In this document: one piece after another, positions 7,364 through 15,675 of the stretch | Position numbering within the stretch: position 1 is the first letter of the stretch | How the letters are laid out: the number at the start of each line of letters is the position of its first letter | Source of the DNA: Flavobacterium sp. xlx-214 | Lineage (GTDB): Bacteria; Bacteroidota; Bacteroidia; Flavobacteriales; Flavobacteriaceae | Reading direction: 5' to 3' | Length of the DNA: 64,000 nucleotides | Assembly: GCF_013874595.1 (NCBI RefSeq) | Contig: NZ_CP059431.1 | Location: forward strand, 2,604,001-2,668,000 | The notes under the pieces: generated by a model | Told to the model about the DNA's origin: nothing | Databases searched by the model: none | Seen by the model: only the letters and a program-made list of their open reading frames with translations | Made by a program: the position numbers and the translations under genes

Positions 7364-8611
7364 CTATTTTTTTATAAATTTTAATACAGAAACATTTGAA
7401 TTGAGCTTTATAAAGTAAATACCACTTGCTAATTTCTGAGTAGAAATTACAATACTTTTTTGCTTATCTATATTGATTGTTTGCAGTAATTGACCTATTT
7501 GATTGTAAATAAGTAATTGACTATTATCATTTAATTTAGAATCATCTATACCTATCATAACTTCGCTTTCTGCTACATTAGATGATTCAAACCACATGAG
7601 TTGTTTTGTACTGAATGAAGGAATCTTTAATGGCTCATTAATTAAAAACTGCATTACAACAGGTAAATGATCACTCATATTATATAAATTATTTCGTAAA
7701 GTTTGCGAAAAAACGCCTGTACAAGTTGGGTCTTTTACATCTTTATCAAAACAATTTCCATTATTACCGTAAGCTTTATAAGTATTTGACACATATTGAA
7801 AACGTGCGCTGTTACTAAAGTTTTCGCTCATCATAATAAAATCAAACCGATCGTCTAATCCACCTGAAGCTCCAGAATTTGCTCCGCCACCAAAACCTGC
7901 ATTAGAAACTCTTGTGCTTTGTGTGTGTATCGGACTAAATGCTGCATTATTTTGCCAATTACCAGGTGTGTTTATTGGGTCGATTAATTTTATAGCATTT
8001 GCCGGATTAAGAATTTCTTGATATCCTGGTTCAGTAGATTTGTAAAAATTAAAATCGCCAGCAAACAAAACATAGGTATTAGGTTGTGTTAAATTTTGCA
8101 AAGCTTGAGTAACTTGTTGTACCATTTGCAAGCGCATTTGCTGTTCTGCTGTGCCTGTGCTTGACTTTAAATGCGCCACAAAAACCTCTAAATAAATAGG
8201 ATTTGTAGGATCTACATTAACTTTAAAAGAATATTGATTGATGTCTCTATAAACCGTTGGCAATTTTTGCTGACCAACCAAAGTTAATTTTCTAGTATTG
8301 TAAAAAACCATTGTTTGCAAAGGATCGGCCAAATCTGTTAAGTCTGGTGTAAAAGCTGCTCTAGCAAACAAATCGGTTTGATTTTGAAGCGATGTATTTA
8401 AAATTAAATTTGCCGCATTTTCGGTTGCCAATTCACAAACCATAAATAAATCGGGCTTGTATTCATCTAAAATATCACGCAAAATAAGTTGTCTATTCTG
8501 AGGCAAAGAGTTAGGAAACTTAAACAAATTATAAAACATAGTGTTTAACGTTTCTTGAGCGCTTGCACAAATTGAAAAAACTAAAAAAAGAAATGTAATT
8601 ATTTTTCTCAT
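7364..8611 (-). CDS. Secreted endonuclease/exonuclease/phosphatase family protein with T9SS sorting tail
   Basis: 415 residues. A signal peptide (MRKIITFLFLVFSICASAQ) is followed by an endonuclease/exonuclease/phosphatase fold (about 20-325): FVAHLKSSTG, the catalytic LFAGDFNFY, the substrate block DRFDFIMMS and the terminal MSDHLPVVMQF histidine motif. The last 80 or so residues (LLIYNQIGQLLQTINIDKQ to SGIYFIKLNSN and a final KFIKK) are a type A sorting domain, the C-terminal signal of the type IX secretion system, so the enzyme is exported and either released or attached to the surface. It may be a DNase or a phosphodiesterase; the substrate is undetermined. porX and porQ of the same secretion route are in this window but not adjacent. 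Confidence 0.88.
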   Translation of the reverse strand: MRKIITFLFLVFSICASAQETLNTMFYNLFKFPNSLPQNRQLILRDILDEYKPDLFMVCELATENAANLILNTSLQNQTDLFARAAFTPDLTDLADPLQTMVFYNTRKLTLVGQQKLPTVYRDINQYSFKVNVDPTNPIYLEVFVAHLKSSTGTAEQQMRLQMVQQVTQALQNLTQPNTYVLFAGDFNFYKSTEPGYQEILNPANAIKLIDPINTPGNWQNNAAFSPIHTQSTRVSNAGFGGGANSGASGGLDDRFDFIMMSENFSNSARFQYVSNTYKAYGNNGNCFDKDVKDPTCTGVFSQTLRNNLYNMSDHLPVVMQFLINEPLKIPSFSTKQLMWFESSNVAESEVMIGIDDSKLNDNSQLLIYNQIGQLLQTINIDKQKSIVISTQKLASGIYFIKLNSNVSVLKFIKK

Positions 8612-8714
8612 AACTATATATTTTTTACAAAGAAATCAAATTAATGTAACTTAAAAGTTATCTTAAAAACAAGTTCAATTACATAAATATACCTTTTTTA
8701 TGGGCAAAAAACTG

Positions 8715-8722
8715 TACTTTTG
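8715..8722 (+). promoter_or_regulatory. -7 element (TACTTTTG) of rsmG
   Basis: TACTTTTG matches TAnnTTTG and lies 15 bp before the rsmG ATG, giving a very short leader. It also overlaps the TTG that would otherwise be an upstream start codon, which supports the ATG at 8738. I see no TTG element at the usual spacing. Confidence 0.55.
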
Positions 8723-8737
8723 CAAAAAACAATACAC

Positions 8738-9367
8738 ATGGAAGAAATTTTAGTTCAATTTCCTAATTTAAGTGAATTACAAATTAATCAGTTTCAACAG
8801 TTATATCATTTGTATCAAGATTGGAATGCCAAAATAAATGTTATTTCTAGAAAAGATATTGATGAATTGTATACTAAACACGTATTACATTCTTTAGGAA
8901 TTGCTAAAATTATGGAATTTAAACCAAATGCTGATGTTATGGATGTTGGTACAGGAGGTGGTTTTCCTGCAATACCGTTAGCAATTTTGTTTCCTGAAAC
9001 TAATTTTTATGCCATTGATGTAATTGCTAAGAAAATTAAAGTAGTAAACGAAGTAGCCACTGCTTTAGGATTAAAGAATTTAAAAGCCGAACAAAAAAGA
9101 GCTGAGTTGGTTGTTAAAAAATTTGATTTTATTGTAAGTAGAGCTGTTACCAATATGCCCGATTTTGTTACTTGGGTAAAAGGAAAAACTAAAAAAACAT
9201 CAAATCACACCTTAGAAAATGGTATTTTATACTTAAAAGGAGGCGATTTAACCGAAGAATTGAAAGATTTTCCAAAAGCAACGTTATATAATTTAAGCGA
9301 TTTTTTTAAGGATGAATTTTTTGAAACCAAAAAAGTAGTGCACTTGCCTTTAAAATATAAACCTTAG
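8738..9367 (+). CDS. rsmG: 16S rRNA (guanine(527)-N7)-methyltransferase RsmG
   Basis: 209 residues from ATG 8738. GidB/RsmG family, which methylates N7 of G527 in the 530 loop of 16S rRNA using SAM; loss gives low-level streptomycin resistance in other bacteria. The SAM-binding motif is VMDVGTGGGFPAIPLAI, followed by the acidic ribose-contact segment FYAIDVIAKKIKVV, and FIVSRAVTNMPDFVTWV is the family's substrate-side motif. A TTG 18 bases upstream is in frame but falls inside the -7 promoter box. The stop codon is part of the terminator stem. It converges on the epimerase gene. Confidence 0.95.
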   Translation: MEEILVQFPNLSELQINQFQQLYHLYQDWNAKINVISRKDIDELYTKHVLHSLGIAKIMEFKPNADVMDVGTGGGFPAIPLAILFPETNFYAIDVIAKKIKVVNEVATALGLKNLKAEQKRAELVVKKFDFIVSRAVTNMPDFVTWVKGKTKKTSNHTLENGILYLKGGDLTEELKDFPKATLYNLSDFFKDEFFETKKVVHLPLKYKP

Positions 9368-9385
9368 TTTTCTAAGGTTTTTTTT
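9359..9385 (+). terminator. Rho-independent terminator of rsmG
   Basis: AAACCTTAG/CTAAGGTTT with a TTTT loop and a T run; the rsmG stop codon TAG is part of the left arm. Confidence 0.8.
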
Positions 9386-10292
9386 ATGTATTATAAAGAT
9401 CTTTTAAAGCAATATCTAAGGCTTGAAATTTAAATGCATATCCTGTTTTTTCAATTTTTAACGATGACACTTTTTGACTTGATAATACCAAAGCAGAACG
9501 CTCTCCTAAAGCCATTTTTATTGCAAAAGAAGGAATATTAGGCAGCCATAAGGGTTTATCTAATTGGTGTGCTAGCAATGTTAAAAATTGTTTTTGGGTA
9601 ACTACAGAAGGGCCTACCAAATTAAAAACGCCTACTCTATTAGATACAAGCAAATGCAATATAATTTGAATAACATCTTCAAAATGAATCCAAGACATCC
9701 ATTGTTTTCCGTTTCCTAAACAAGCACCAAATCCTTTCGAAACTACTTTGGCTAATTCATACAAAACACCGTGCTCTTTTGATAAAATAAGTCCAAAACG
9801 CACAATAGCTGTTTTTATACCTAAATCATTAAAACGTAAATTTTCCTTTTCCCATTGTTTGCAAACTGTAGCTAAAAAATCATCTCCTAAATTAGTTGAC
9901 TCTTCAAAATACATTTCTGTAACACTAGATTTATAAATACCAATTGCAGAAGCACTTATGATGTATTTTACAGTATTTTGATTATTTTGTAATGTATTAA
10001 AAAGTAATTGAGAAGTATTTAATCTGCTTTCTAAAATAAGCGCTTTGTTTCGTTCTGTCCAAGGGCAATTAATAGTATGTCCAGCCAAATTTATAATAGC
10101 TTCTACCCCATTTAAACAATGTAAATCAATTTCATTATTATGAGGTTTCCATAAAAAACCTTTAAAATTAGGGGTATTCTTAATTTTTTTAATTGATGTT
10201 GTAACATAATGAATTTCATGTCCGTTGCTTAAAAGCAATGCACATAAAGCAGAACCTATAAAACCATTGGCACCTGTTACCAGAATTTTCAT
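9384..10292 (-). CDS. TIGR01777 family NAD-dependent epimerase-like protein
   Basis: 302 residues of the SDR39U1/YfcH (TIGR01777) family of extended short-chain dehydrogenase relatives. The dinucleotide-binding loop is MKILVTGANGFIGSAL at the N-terminus; INLAGHTINCPWTERNKALI and SRLNTSQLLFNTL follow the family pattern, and QWMSWIHFEDVIQIILHLL with the C-terminal domain block VFNLVGPSVVTQKQF is diagnostic. The usual catalytic Tyr-x3-Lys is not clearly present, as in other members. It is cytosolic. It starts 3 bp after the upstream DUF4442 gene and is co-transcribed with it. Function is unknown, although homologues have been linked to cell-division inhibitor and sugar-nucleotide annotations without firm proof. 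Confidence 0.87.
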   Translation of the reverse strand: MKILVTGANGFIGSALCALLLSNGHEIHYVTTSIKKIKNTPNFKGFLWKPHNNEIDLHCLNGVEAIINLAGHTINCPWTERNKALILESRLNTSQLLFNTLQNNQNTVKYIISASAIGIYKSSVTEMYFEESTNLGDDFLATVCKQWEKENLRFNDLGIKTAIVRFGLILSKEHGVLYELAKVVSKGFGACLGNGKQWMSWIHFEDVIQIILHLLVSNRVGVFNLVGPSVVTQKQFLTLLAHQLDKPLWLPNIPSFAIKMALGERSALVLSSQKVSSLKIEKTGYAFKFQALDIALKDLYNT

Positions 10293-10295
10293 TTA

Positions 10296-10748
10296 TTACT
10301 TCACTTTTAAAGTCCATTCAAAATCGTACACACCTACTTTATCACCTTTTTCATCATAACCAACCGATTGTAACCAAAACGAAATACCTTCTTTTGATTG
10401 TAAAGCTTCGTTAACCTTTTCTTGAATAAGCAAGCCTTGCTCACATTTAAAAGTAATTAACCCCGTAGCCTTTTTAGTAAACTGCGATTTTTGACTTAAA
10501 ACCAACATGGATACTTTTTTATTAGAATCTTTAATAGCTTTCATTACCAAAGCTCCTGTAGTTAACTCGGCTCCCATATTTTGAACTGCAAAATACATAG
10601 AACGAAACGGATTTTGATTAAACCACTTATGTTTTACGGTAACAACACAATTATTTGATGATAATTGTGCCACACGAACTCCGCAAAAATACGCCGATGG
10701 CAAATTCTTTAATAAAAATAAATTCAAATTTCTTACAGTAAACTCCAT
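10296..10748 (-). CDS. DUF4442 hotdog-fold protein
   Basis: 150 residues of the DUF4442 group, thioesterase-like hotdog proteins related to the PaaI/YiiD families that act on acyl-CoA-type thioesters. Recognisable blocks are HKWFNQNPFRSMYFAVQNMGAELTTG, shown here as two joined parts of the central helix and strand, and the later ITFKCEQG and SVGYDEKGDKVGVYDFEW. There is no signal peptide. It is the first gene of a two-gene minus-strand unit with the TIGR01777 protein, 3 bp apart. Activity is inferred only from the fold; no catalytic residue is certain. Confidence 0.7.
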   Translation of the reverse strand: MEFTVRNLNLFLLKNLPSAYFCGVRVAQLSSNNCVVTVKHKWFNQNPFRSMYFAVQNMGAELTTGALVMKAIKDSNKKVSMLVLSQKSQFTKKATGLITFKCEQGLLIQEKVNEALQSKEGISFWLQSVGYDEKGDKVGVYDFEWTLKVK

Positions 10749-10831
10749 ATTTCAAAGGCTTTTGGCTAATTTACAAAAAAAGGTCGGTTAATTAAAATCA
10801 AATACATTTGTTAAAAAAAAGTTAATTATTA

Positions 10832-10852
10832 GTACTATGTAATACAAAGTAC
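10832..10852. promoter_or_regulatory. Palindromic operator upstream of padR-pspC
   Basis: GTACTATG-TAATA-CAAAGTAC: 8-bp arms with 7 of 8 positions complementary around a 5-bp centre. The right half and spacing match the ACTTTG-N5-CAAAGT operators at 30682-30698 and 31629-31645. A second, overlapping inverted repeat (ATACAAA at 10842-10848 and TTTGTAT at 10858-10864) runs to the -7 box. It is a likely PadR autoregulation site. Confidence 0.55.
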
Positions 10853-10865
10853 ATGCTTTTGTATA

Positions 10866-10873
10866 TATCTTTG
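10866..10873 (+). promoter_or_regulatory. -7 element (TATCTTTG) of padR-pspC
   Basis: TATCTTTG matches TAnnTTTG directly downstream of the palindromic operator. It would leave a leader of about 150 bases before padR. Confidence 0.5.
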
Positions 10874-10907
10874 CTATATCAAAATGATACTATAATCATT
10901 GAAGTAA

Positions 10908-11004
10908 GAAAGTTTGATTTTTTGTAACAAAACAACACAAATCATATTACAATAGAATTAGTTTAAAGTTTACTCAATACTCAAGCTTACAAAAATCAAC
11001 TTTC
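10908..11004 (+). repeat. Long inverted repeat in the padR leader
   Basis: GAAAGTTTGATTTTTTGTAA at 10908-10927 and TTACAAAAATCAACTTTC at 10987-11004 are reverse complements apart from two single-T bulges, with a 59-base interval. In the transcript they would form an 18-bp stem ending 22 bases before the padR start, so the leader could be structured or regulatory. Confidence 0.5.
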
Positions 11005-11026
11005 TCTTCAAATAAATAAACGTTCT

Positions 11027-11365
11027 ATGAATATTGAAAACACTAAAGCACAAATGCGCAAAGGCATTTTAGAGTTTTGTATTCTTTCTGTATTAAAAGA
11101 TAAAGATTGTTATACGTCTGAAATTTTAGAAGTACTAAAAGATGCCAAACTATTGGTGGTAGAGGGTACCGTTTATCCTTTATTAACACGCCTAAAAAAC
11201 GATGACTTGTTAAGTTACCGTTGGGAAGAATCAACCTCTGGCCCACCCCGAAAATACTATCGATTAACAGAACAAGGATCGGAATTTTTAAAAGAATTAG
11301 GAACAACTTGGACCGAACTAAGCGAAGCCGTAAACACAATTACTAAAAAAAATAGTCATGAATAA
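11027..11365 (+). CDS. PadR family transcriptional regulator
   Basis: 112 residues, a winged-helix PadR regulator. The N-terminal part (AQMRKGILEFCILSVLKDKDCYTSEILEVL) is the helix-turn-helix region, TVYPLLTRLKNDDLLSY is the recognition helix block and SGPPRKYYRLTEQGSEFLKEL is the wing. It is a short, single-domain member of the type that pairs with a PspC-like membrane protein in Bacteroidota. Its stop overlaps the next gene by 8 bp, so the two are translationally coupled. A palindromic operator and an unusually long leader with a strong inverted repeat precede it, which suggests autoregulation. The ligand is unknown. Confidence 0.9.
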   Translation: MNIENTKAQMRKGILEFCILSVLKDKDCYTSEILEVLKDAKLLVVEGTVYPLLTRLKNDDLLSYRWEESTSGPPRKYYRLTEQGSEFLKELGTTWTELSEAVNTITKKNSHE

Positions 11366-12857
11366 AACAGTAACCATAAATATAGCAGGATTTGTTTATC
11401 ATATAGACGAAGAAGCTTACTACAGATTAGATTCTTACCTAAAAGCGGTACGTACATCAATTCAACAAGATGGCGAAGAAGAAATCATTTCGGATATTGA
11501 AGCACGCATTGGCGAACTTTTTTCTGAACGTATTGATGCACAATCAGGGGTTATTCGTATGAACCATGTTGATGAAATCATGAATATTATGGGTAAACCA
11601 GAAGATTATGTAATTGATGACGAAATTCCGTACCAACAACCTAATTATTCATCAATTAAGCAACCAAAAAAGATATATCGTGACGGTGAAAAACGAATTT
11701 TAGGTGGTGTTTGTTCTGGTTTAGGGCATTATTTAAATGTTGACCCTGTTTGGATACGTATCATTTTTATATTATTGTTGTTTTTATACGGTACCAGTGT
11801 TTTAATTTACCTAATTCTATGGATTATTATCCCAAAGGCAAGAACTACTTCTGAAATACTAGAAATGAGAGGTGAACCTGTAAACATATCCAACATTGAA
11901 AAAAGATTTAAAGACGGTATTCCTTTAAATTATAACAACAATGCAGCAACTGCAGCTACAGTTTTTAGAAAAGTAATAGGTATCTCTTTAATTGTTTTTG
12001 CATCACTTTCAATATTTGGTAGTTTTTTTGCCCCTATAGCTTTTAATGCACAAAAAGAATTTGTTTTTAACAACATCATTACTTTTAACGAATCTCAAAT
12101 TGGTATTCCTTTCTGGGCATTAAATTTAAGTTTGTTCTTAATGTCGGCAATTCCTTTTATTGTATTGTTCATTTTAGGTATCAAAATTTTAAAACCTAAA
12201 ACAAAACACATCGGTTTAGTATCGGCAGCCTTAGGTTTTATTTGGCTAGTTGCTGTATTTGTTTTTTGTTATGTAATGATTAATGCTGATATTGAGCAAG
12301 ACAAAATACGTGATTTGTTTGAAGAATCTTATGAATCTAAATACTCAAAAGTGGATCTTGATTTAAAGCAAAACGATACATTATTTTTGATTTTTAATAA
12401 AGATGAACGAATTTACACGATTAATGACACTATTAGCAGCGATAAAAAAATAAGCGAAATTGAAGGTGTACATGTTGATATTTTAGAATCAAACACAGGT
12501 AAATCGTACATAGAAATTGAAGAGAAAATTTTCAATAACAAAAGACTCAATTTTAAATCTTTAGGCAAATATGAATTAAAAGTAGAGCCAAATAAAAATA
12601 GTACCACTTTAAGATACAATTATTCAATAAAAAGTGATACTTTAGCACTATCAAACAAAATATTAGCTACTTACAACGATTTTACTGAAGATAACAGTGT
12701 AAATATAAAAGTGTATTTAACAGCTGATAAAAAAATTAAATTAAACGGAAACGATAACCGCTATTTTTGGAATTTAAATGCTGATGAAGGTAAAAACGTT
12801 TATAAGTTTGATGATAAAGGAACATTGATTAATACAAACAATAACACCATTAATTAA
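11358..12857 (+). CDS. PspC domain-containing membrane protein
   Basis: 499 residues. The N-terminal 90 residues are cytosolic (NIAGFVYHIDEEAYYRLDSY, then a conserved EIISDIEARIGELFSER segment), followed by a PspC domain (about 108-170: EKRILGGVCSGLGHYLNVDP and its transmembrane helix ending LWIIIPKA). Three further membrane helices lie near 205-230, 248-275 and 287-310, and the last 180 residues are hydrophilic and probably periplasmic. PspC proteins sense or relay envelope stress; in this arrangement the partner is PadR rather than PspF. It overlaps padR by 8 bp. The domain call is firm and the physiological trigger is inferred. Confidence 0.9.
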   Translation: MNKTVTINIAGFVYHIDEEAYYRLDSYLKAVRTSIQQDGEEEIISDIEARIGELFSERIDAQSGVIRMNHVDEIMNIMGKPEDYVIDDEIPYQQPNYSSIKQPKKIYRDGEKRILGGVCSGLGHYLNVDPVWIRIIFILLLFLYGTSVLIYLILWIIIPKARTTSEILEMRGEPVNISNIEKRFKDGIPLNYNNNAATAATVFRKVIGISLIVFASLSIFGSFFAPIAFNAQKEFVFNNIITFNESQIGIPFWALNLSLFLMSAIPFIVLFILGIKILKPKTKHIGLVSAALGFIWLVAVFVFCYVMINADIEQDKIRDLFEESYESKYSKVDLDLKQNDTLFLIFNKDERIYTINDTISSDKKISEIEGVHVDILESNTGKSYIEIEEKIFNNKRLNFKSLGKYELKVEPNKNSTTLRYNYSIKSDTLALSNKILATYNDFTEDNSVNIKVYLTADKKIKLNGNDNRYFWNLNADEGKNVYKFDDKGTLINTNNNTIN

Positions 12858-12869
12858 AAACAAAAGCTT

Positions 12870-12932
12870 ATGTTTTATTTATTATTATTAATTGGCCAAA
12901 CCTTAATGGATTTAATAAAAAGTCTATTTTAA
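12870..12932 (+). CDS. Possible 20-residue hydrophobic peptide downstream of pspC
   Basis: A short frame starts 12 bp after the pspC stop and encodes MFYLLLLIGQTLMDLIKSLF, one potential membrane helix with a charged C-terminal turn. It sits before the operon terminator, so it would be transcribed with padR-pspC. There is no strong ribosome-binding sequence, as is usual in this phylum. It could be a small membrane peptide or chance; only conservation would tell. Confidence 0.25.
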   Translation: MFYLLLLIGQTLMDLIKSLF

Positions 12933-12938
12933 GAAATA

Positions 12939-12967
12939 AAAGCGCTTTCAATGAAAGCGCTTTATTA
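12939..12967 (+). terminator. Terminator of padR-pspC operon
   Basis: An 11-bp stem, AAAGCGCTTTC/GAAAGCGCTTT, with a 3-base loop and a T-rich tail. Confidence 0.7.
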
Positions 12968-12990
12968 TTTGTATTAATTACTAAAAATAA

Positions 12991-13018
12991 AAAACTCCCT
13001 TGCTTAAGGGAGTTTTTT
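12991..13018. terminator. Bidirectional terminator
   Basis: CTCCCTT/AAGGGAG with a 4-base loop flanked by A and T runs. It can end the small minus-strand gene that follows and back up the operon terminator on the plus strand. Confidence 0.8.
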
Positions 13019-13033
13019 ATTCACATAAATTAA

Positions 13034-13192
13034 TTATGCATTCTTTTTAGCTTTTTTCTCTTTCATTAAGTCAATTGCTCCACCTGTAGCCCAGTAAAAA
13101 ACAAAGCTAACAAGGAAAAACATCAACCAAAAACCCATAGTTAATATAGTAAGACCTATTAAAAAAGCTATAAATTGTTGAAATTCAAACAT
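13034..13192 (-). CDS. Small conserved-looking membrane protein, function unknown
   Basis: 52 residues from the ATG at 13192: a short N-terminus (MFEFQQ), two hydrophobic segments (about 7-24 and 25-38: FIAFLIGLTILTMGFWLMFF, then VSFVFYWATGGA) and a lysine-rich tail (LMKEKKAKKNA). The frame is open for ten more codons upstream to an in-frame ATG at 13222, but the shorter start places the helix normally. It has its own terminator and no operon partner. It is probably an inner-membrane small protein with the basic tail in the cytosol. Confidence 0.6.
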   Translation of the reverse strand: MFEFQQFIAFLIGLTILTMGFWLMFFLVSFVFYWATGGAIDLMKEKKAKKNA

Positions 13193-13345
13193 GATTCCGG
13201 ATTTTTTTGTATACAAGTACAAATATATAACGAAACTTTAACTCTTCAAACTAAATCTTAATTTATTCTAAAATTTATTTAAAGTACAACGCTTCGTAAT
13301 CTATCTTTTTGTAACTTTATTTAAAATAATTATAAATAGCATACT

Positions 13346-14743
13346 ATGGAATATAGAATTGAAAAAGATACTATGGGCGAAGTAAAAGTGCCTGCTGATA
13401 AATATTGGGGTGCGCAAACAGAAAGATCAAGAAATAATTTTAAAATTGGTCCTTCAGCATCAATGCCTAAAGAAATAATCAACGGTTTTGCCTATTTAAA
13501 AAAGGCGGCTGCTTATGCTAATTCAGATTTAAATGTCTTATCAGTTGAAAAACGAGATGCAATTGCAGCTGTTTGTGATGAAATTTTGGAAGATAAATTA
13601 AATGATCAATTTCCATTAGTTATCTGGCAAACAGGATCGGGCACACAATCAAATATGAACGTGAATGAAGTTATTGCTAACCGCGCACAGGTTATTGCAG
13701 GTTTTAAGATTGGTGAAGGCGAACCTGTTCTTAAAGCAAACGATGATGTAAACAAATCGCAATCATCAAACGATACTTTTCCTACAGGTATGCATATTGC
13801 AGCTTATAAAGCTATTGTAGAAGTTACTATCCCTGGCGTTGAGCAACTACGTGATACTTTAGCAAAAAAATCTAAAGATTATATGAATGTAGTTAAAATT
13901 GGTCGTACCCACTTAATGGATGCTACGCCTTTAACTCTAGGACAAGAATTATCGGGCTATGCAGCTCAATTAAATTACGGCTTAAAAGCATTGCGTAACA
14001 CATTACCACATTTATCTGAACTAGCTTTAGGAGGAACTGCCGTAGGAACAGGTTTAAATACGCCTGAAGGATATGATGTGCTTGTAGCAAAATATATTGC
14101 CCAATTTACAGGCTTACCTTTTGTAACGGCAGAAAATAAATTTGAAGCGTTGGCAGCTCACGATGCAATTGTGGAAACACATGGAGCTTTAAAACAATTA
14201 GCGGTTTCTTTAAATAAAATTGCGAATGACGTTCGTATGTTAGCTTCAGGACCAAGATCTGGTATTGGAGAAATTCTTATTCCTGAAAACGAACCAGGCT
14301 CGTCTATCATGCCTGGAAAAGTAAACCCAACACAATGCGAAGCTTTAACAATGGTTGCTGCTCAGGTAATGGGTAACGATGTGGCAATTACAATTGGCGG
14401 AACGCAAGGTCATTATGAATTAAATGTTTTTAAACCGTTAATGGCTGCAAACTTTTTACAATCGGCAAGATTGTTAGGAGATGCTTGTGTTTCTTTTGAT
14501 GAACATTGCGCGCAGGGAATTGAACCAAATTACACTCGCATTAAAGAATTAGTAGACAACTCATTAATGTTGGTAACAGCACTTAATACCAAAATTGGCT
14601 ACTACAAAGCTGCTGAAATTGCACAAACAGCTCATAAAAACAACACAACATTAAAGGAAACAGCCATTGCATTAGGATATGTAACCGCTGAAGAATTTGA
14701 CGAATGGGTAAAACCTGAAGAAATGGTTGGTGTTTTAAAATAA
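13346..14743 (+). CDS. fumC: Class II fumarate hydratase FumC
   Basis: 465-residue fumarase of the iron-independent class II superfamily that interconverts fumarate and malate in the citric acid cycle. The family signature [16 protein letters not shown] carries the mobile catalytic serine loop; [19 protein letters not shown] and the [16 protein letters not shown] block bind the substrate, and [16 protein letters not shown] holds the catalytic histidine. Length is normal. It is monocistronic and closed by a perfect bidirectional hairpin. Upstream, at 13261-13273, is a partial match to the box found in the heme locus, which I do not consider convincing. Confidence 0.97.
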   Translation: MEYRIEKDTMGEVKVPADKYWGAQTERSRNNFKIGPSASMPKEIINGFAYLKKAAAYANSDLNVLSVEKRDAIAAVCDEILEDKLNDQFPLVIWQTGSGTQSNMNVNEVIANRAQVIAGFKIGEGEPVLKANDDVNKSQSSNDTFPTGMHIAAYKAIVEVTIPGVEQLRDTLAKKSKDYMNVVKIGRTHLMDATPLTLGQELSGYAAQLNYGLKALRNTLPHLSELALGGTAVGTGLNTPEGYDVLVAKYIAQFTGLPFVTAENKFEALAAHDAIVETHGALKQLAVSLNKIANDVRMLASGPRSGIGEILIPENEPGSSIMPGKVNPTQCEALTMVAAQVMGNDVAITIGGTQGHYELNVFKPLMAANFLQSARLLGDACVSFDEHCAQGIEPNYTRIKELVDNSLMLVTALNTKIGYYKAAEIAQTAHKNNTTLKETAIALGYVTAEEFDEWVKPEEMVGVLK

Positions 14744-14769
14744 AAAAATCCTCAATTGAGGATTTTTTT
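14742..14769. terminator. Bidirectional terminator between fumC and the cupin gene
   Basis: AAATCCTC-AATT-GAGGATTT within longer A and T runs, between convergent genes. Confidence 0.88.
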
Positions 14770-15622
14770 ATTTAGTTGCATTCTTAAATGCCCAGTTTTC
14801 TTTGTATCTAATCCATTTTTCTTTGCCTATTTTTCTACAAATTTTATCGGTATAACGCATAATAAACACGTGATAAATGGTATTCATGAAATTTTTAAAA
14901 CGAAGCGGACTTGGCATTTCACGCATAGACATAGAAAAACCAGGTTCCAAATACCTATTAAAATGCCACCAAGCGCAAGGAATGTATAATAAATCACCGT
15001 GTTCCATAAATACTTCAAAACCTTGCGCCTTTTTTAAAGCAGGATATTTTTCATAATCTGGATTTTCGTAATCAATAGCTTCAATAGTATGCACTGATAA
15101 AGGTACACGATACAAATACTTTGATTGTTTTTGATCAAATAACAAAATACGTTTTCTTCCTTCAAAATGTACATGTAAAAAATCGCTCATATCAACATCA
15201 TAATGCATTAAAACACGTGCTTTACTTCCGCCAAAAAACAAAGTATGTATTTGCTTAAATATTTTCATTCCCAAATCGGGATAAGTAAAATGCTCTAATA
15301 ATTCTGGTAATTTATGCTTTATTATGTAGAAAAAAATACGTTTATCTGAAGGTTGATTTTGTATTTCAGTAATAAAATCTTCCATATTCATAAACAATGC
15401 AGGGGTATCTGAGCTTTTATCAGCGTCAGCAGGCTTATTATTGTAAATTGGCACCTGTTGCCCTTTAGCCCTTTCTTTTATATAATCTAAATTCCATTGG
15501 TTAAAAGTAGGCCATTGTTTAGCATACCCTTTTATAAGAAGAGGCTTTTGTTTTTTTTTATAATTTTTTATAAAATCTTTTTTAGTGATGCTGGTAACTT
15601 CATCTATTTTTAGAAGTTTCAT
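14768..15622 (-). CDS. Cupin-like (JmjC-related) dioxygenase-type protein
   Basis: 284 residues of the cupin_8 / JmjC-like family. The iron-binding facial triad is visible as H140-x-D142 in VLMHYDVDMSDF and H220 in YIPCAWWHFNRYL, which fits a Fe(II)/2-oxoglutarate hydroxylase, and FLHVHFEGRKRILLFDQ lies between. The N-terminal block KKQKPLLIKGYAKQWP is typical of asparaginyl-hydroxylase-like members. There is no signal peptide, so it is cytosolic. The substrate, perhaps a protein side chain, is unknown. It stands alone, convergent with fumC. Confidence 0.85.
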   Translation of the reverse strand: MKLLKIDEVTSITKKDFIKNYKKKQKPLLIKGYAKQWPTFNQWNLDYIKERAKGQQVPIYNNKPADADKSSDTPALFMNMEDFITEIQNQPSDKRIFFYIIKHKLPELLEHFTYPDLGMKIFKQIHTLFFGGSKARVLMHYDVDMSDFLHVHFEGRKRILLFDQKQSKYLYRVPLSVHTIEAIDYENPDYEKYPALKKAQGFEVFMEHGDLLYIPCAWWHFNRYLEPGFSMSMREMPSPLRFKNFMNTIYHVFIMRYTDKICRKIGKEKWIRYKENWAFKNATK

Positions 15623-15650
15623 AACTAATTTTTTTATAAAAATAATAAAA

Positions 15651-15675
15651 AAAGTCGAACATTTAGTTCGACTTT
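15651..15675 (-). terminator. Terminator of the transglycosylase-like gene
   Basis: AAAGTCGAAC/GTTCGACTTT with a 5-base loop; on the minus strand it runs into a T-rich stretch. The stem overlaps the stop codon of the gene it ends. Confidence 0.8.

Noticed and set aside
11043..11339. A 98-codon open frame antisense to padR
   Set aside because: Fully overlaps a well-supported regulator and has no features of a protein family.
13261..13273. ATTTATTCTAAAA upstream of fumC as a fourth heme-locus box
   Set aside because: Matches 12 of 13 core positions, and FumC is the iron-independent fumarase, but both flanking arms disagree with the other three copies; in such AT-rich DNA this is not convincing alone.
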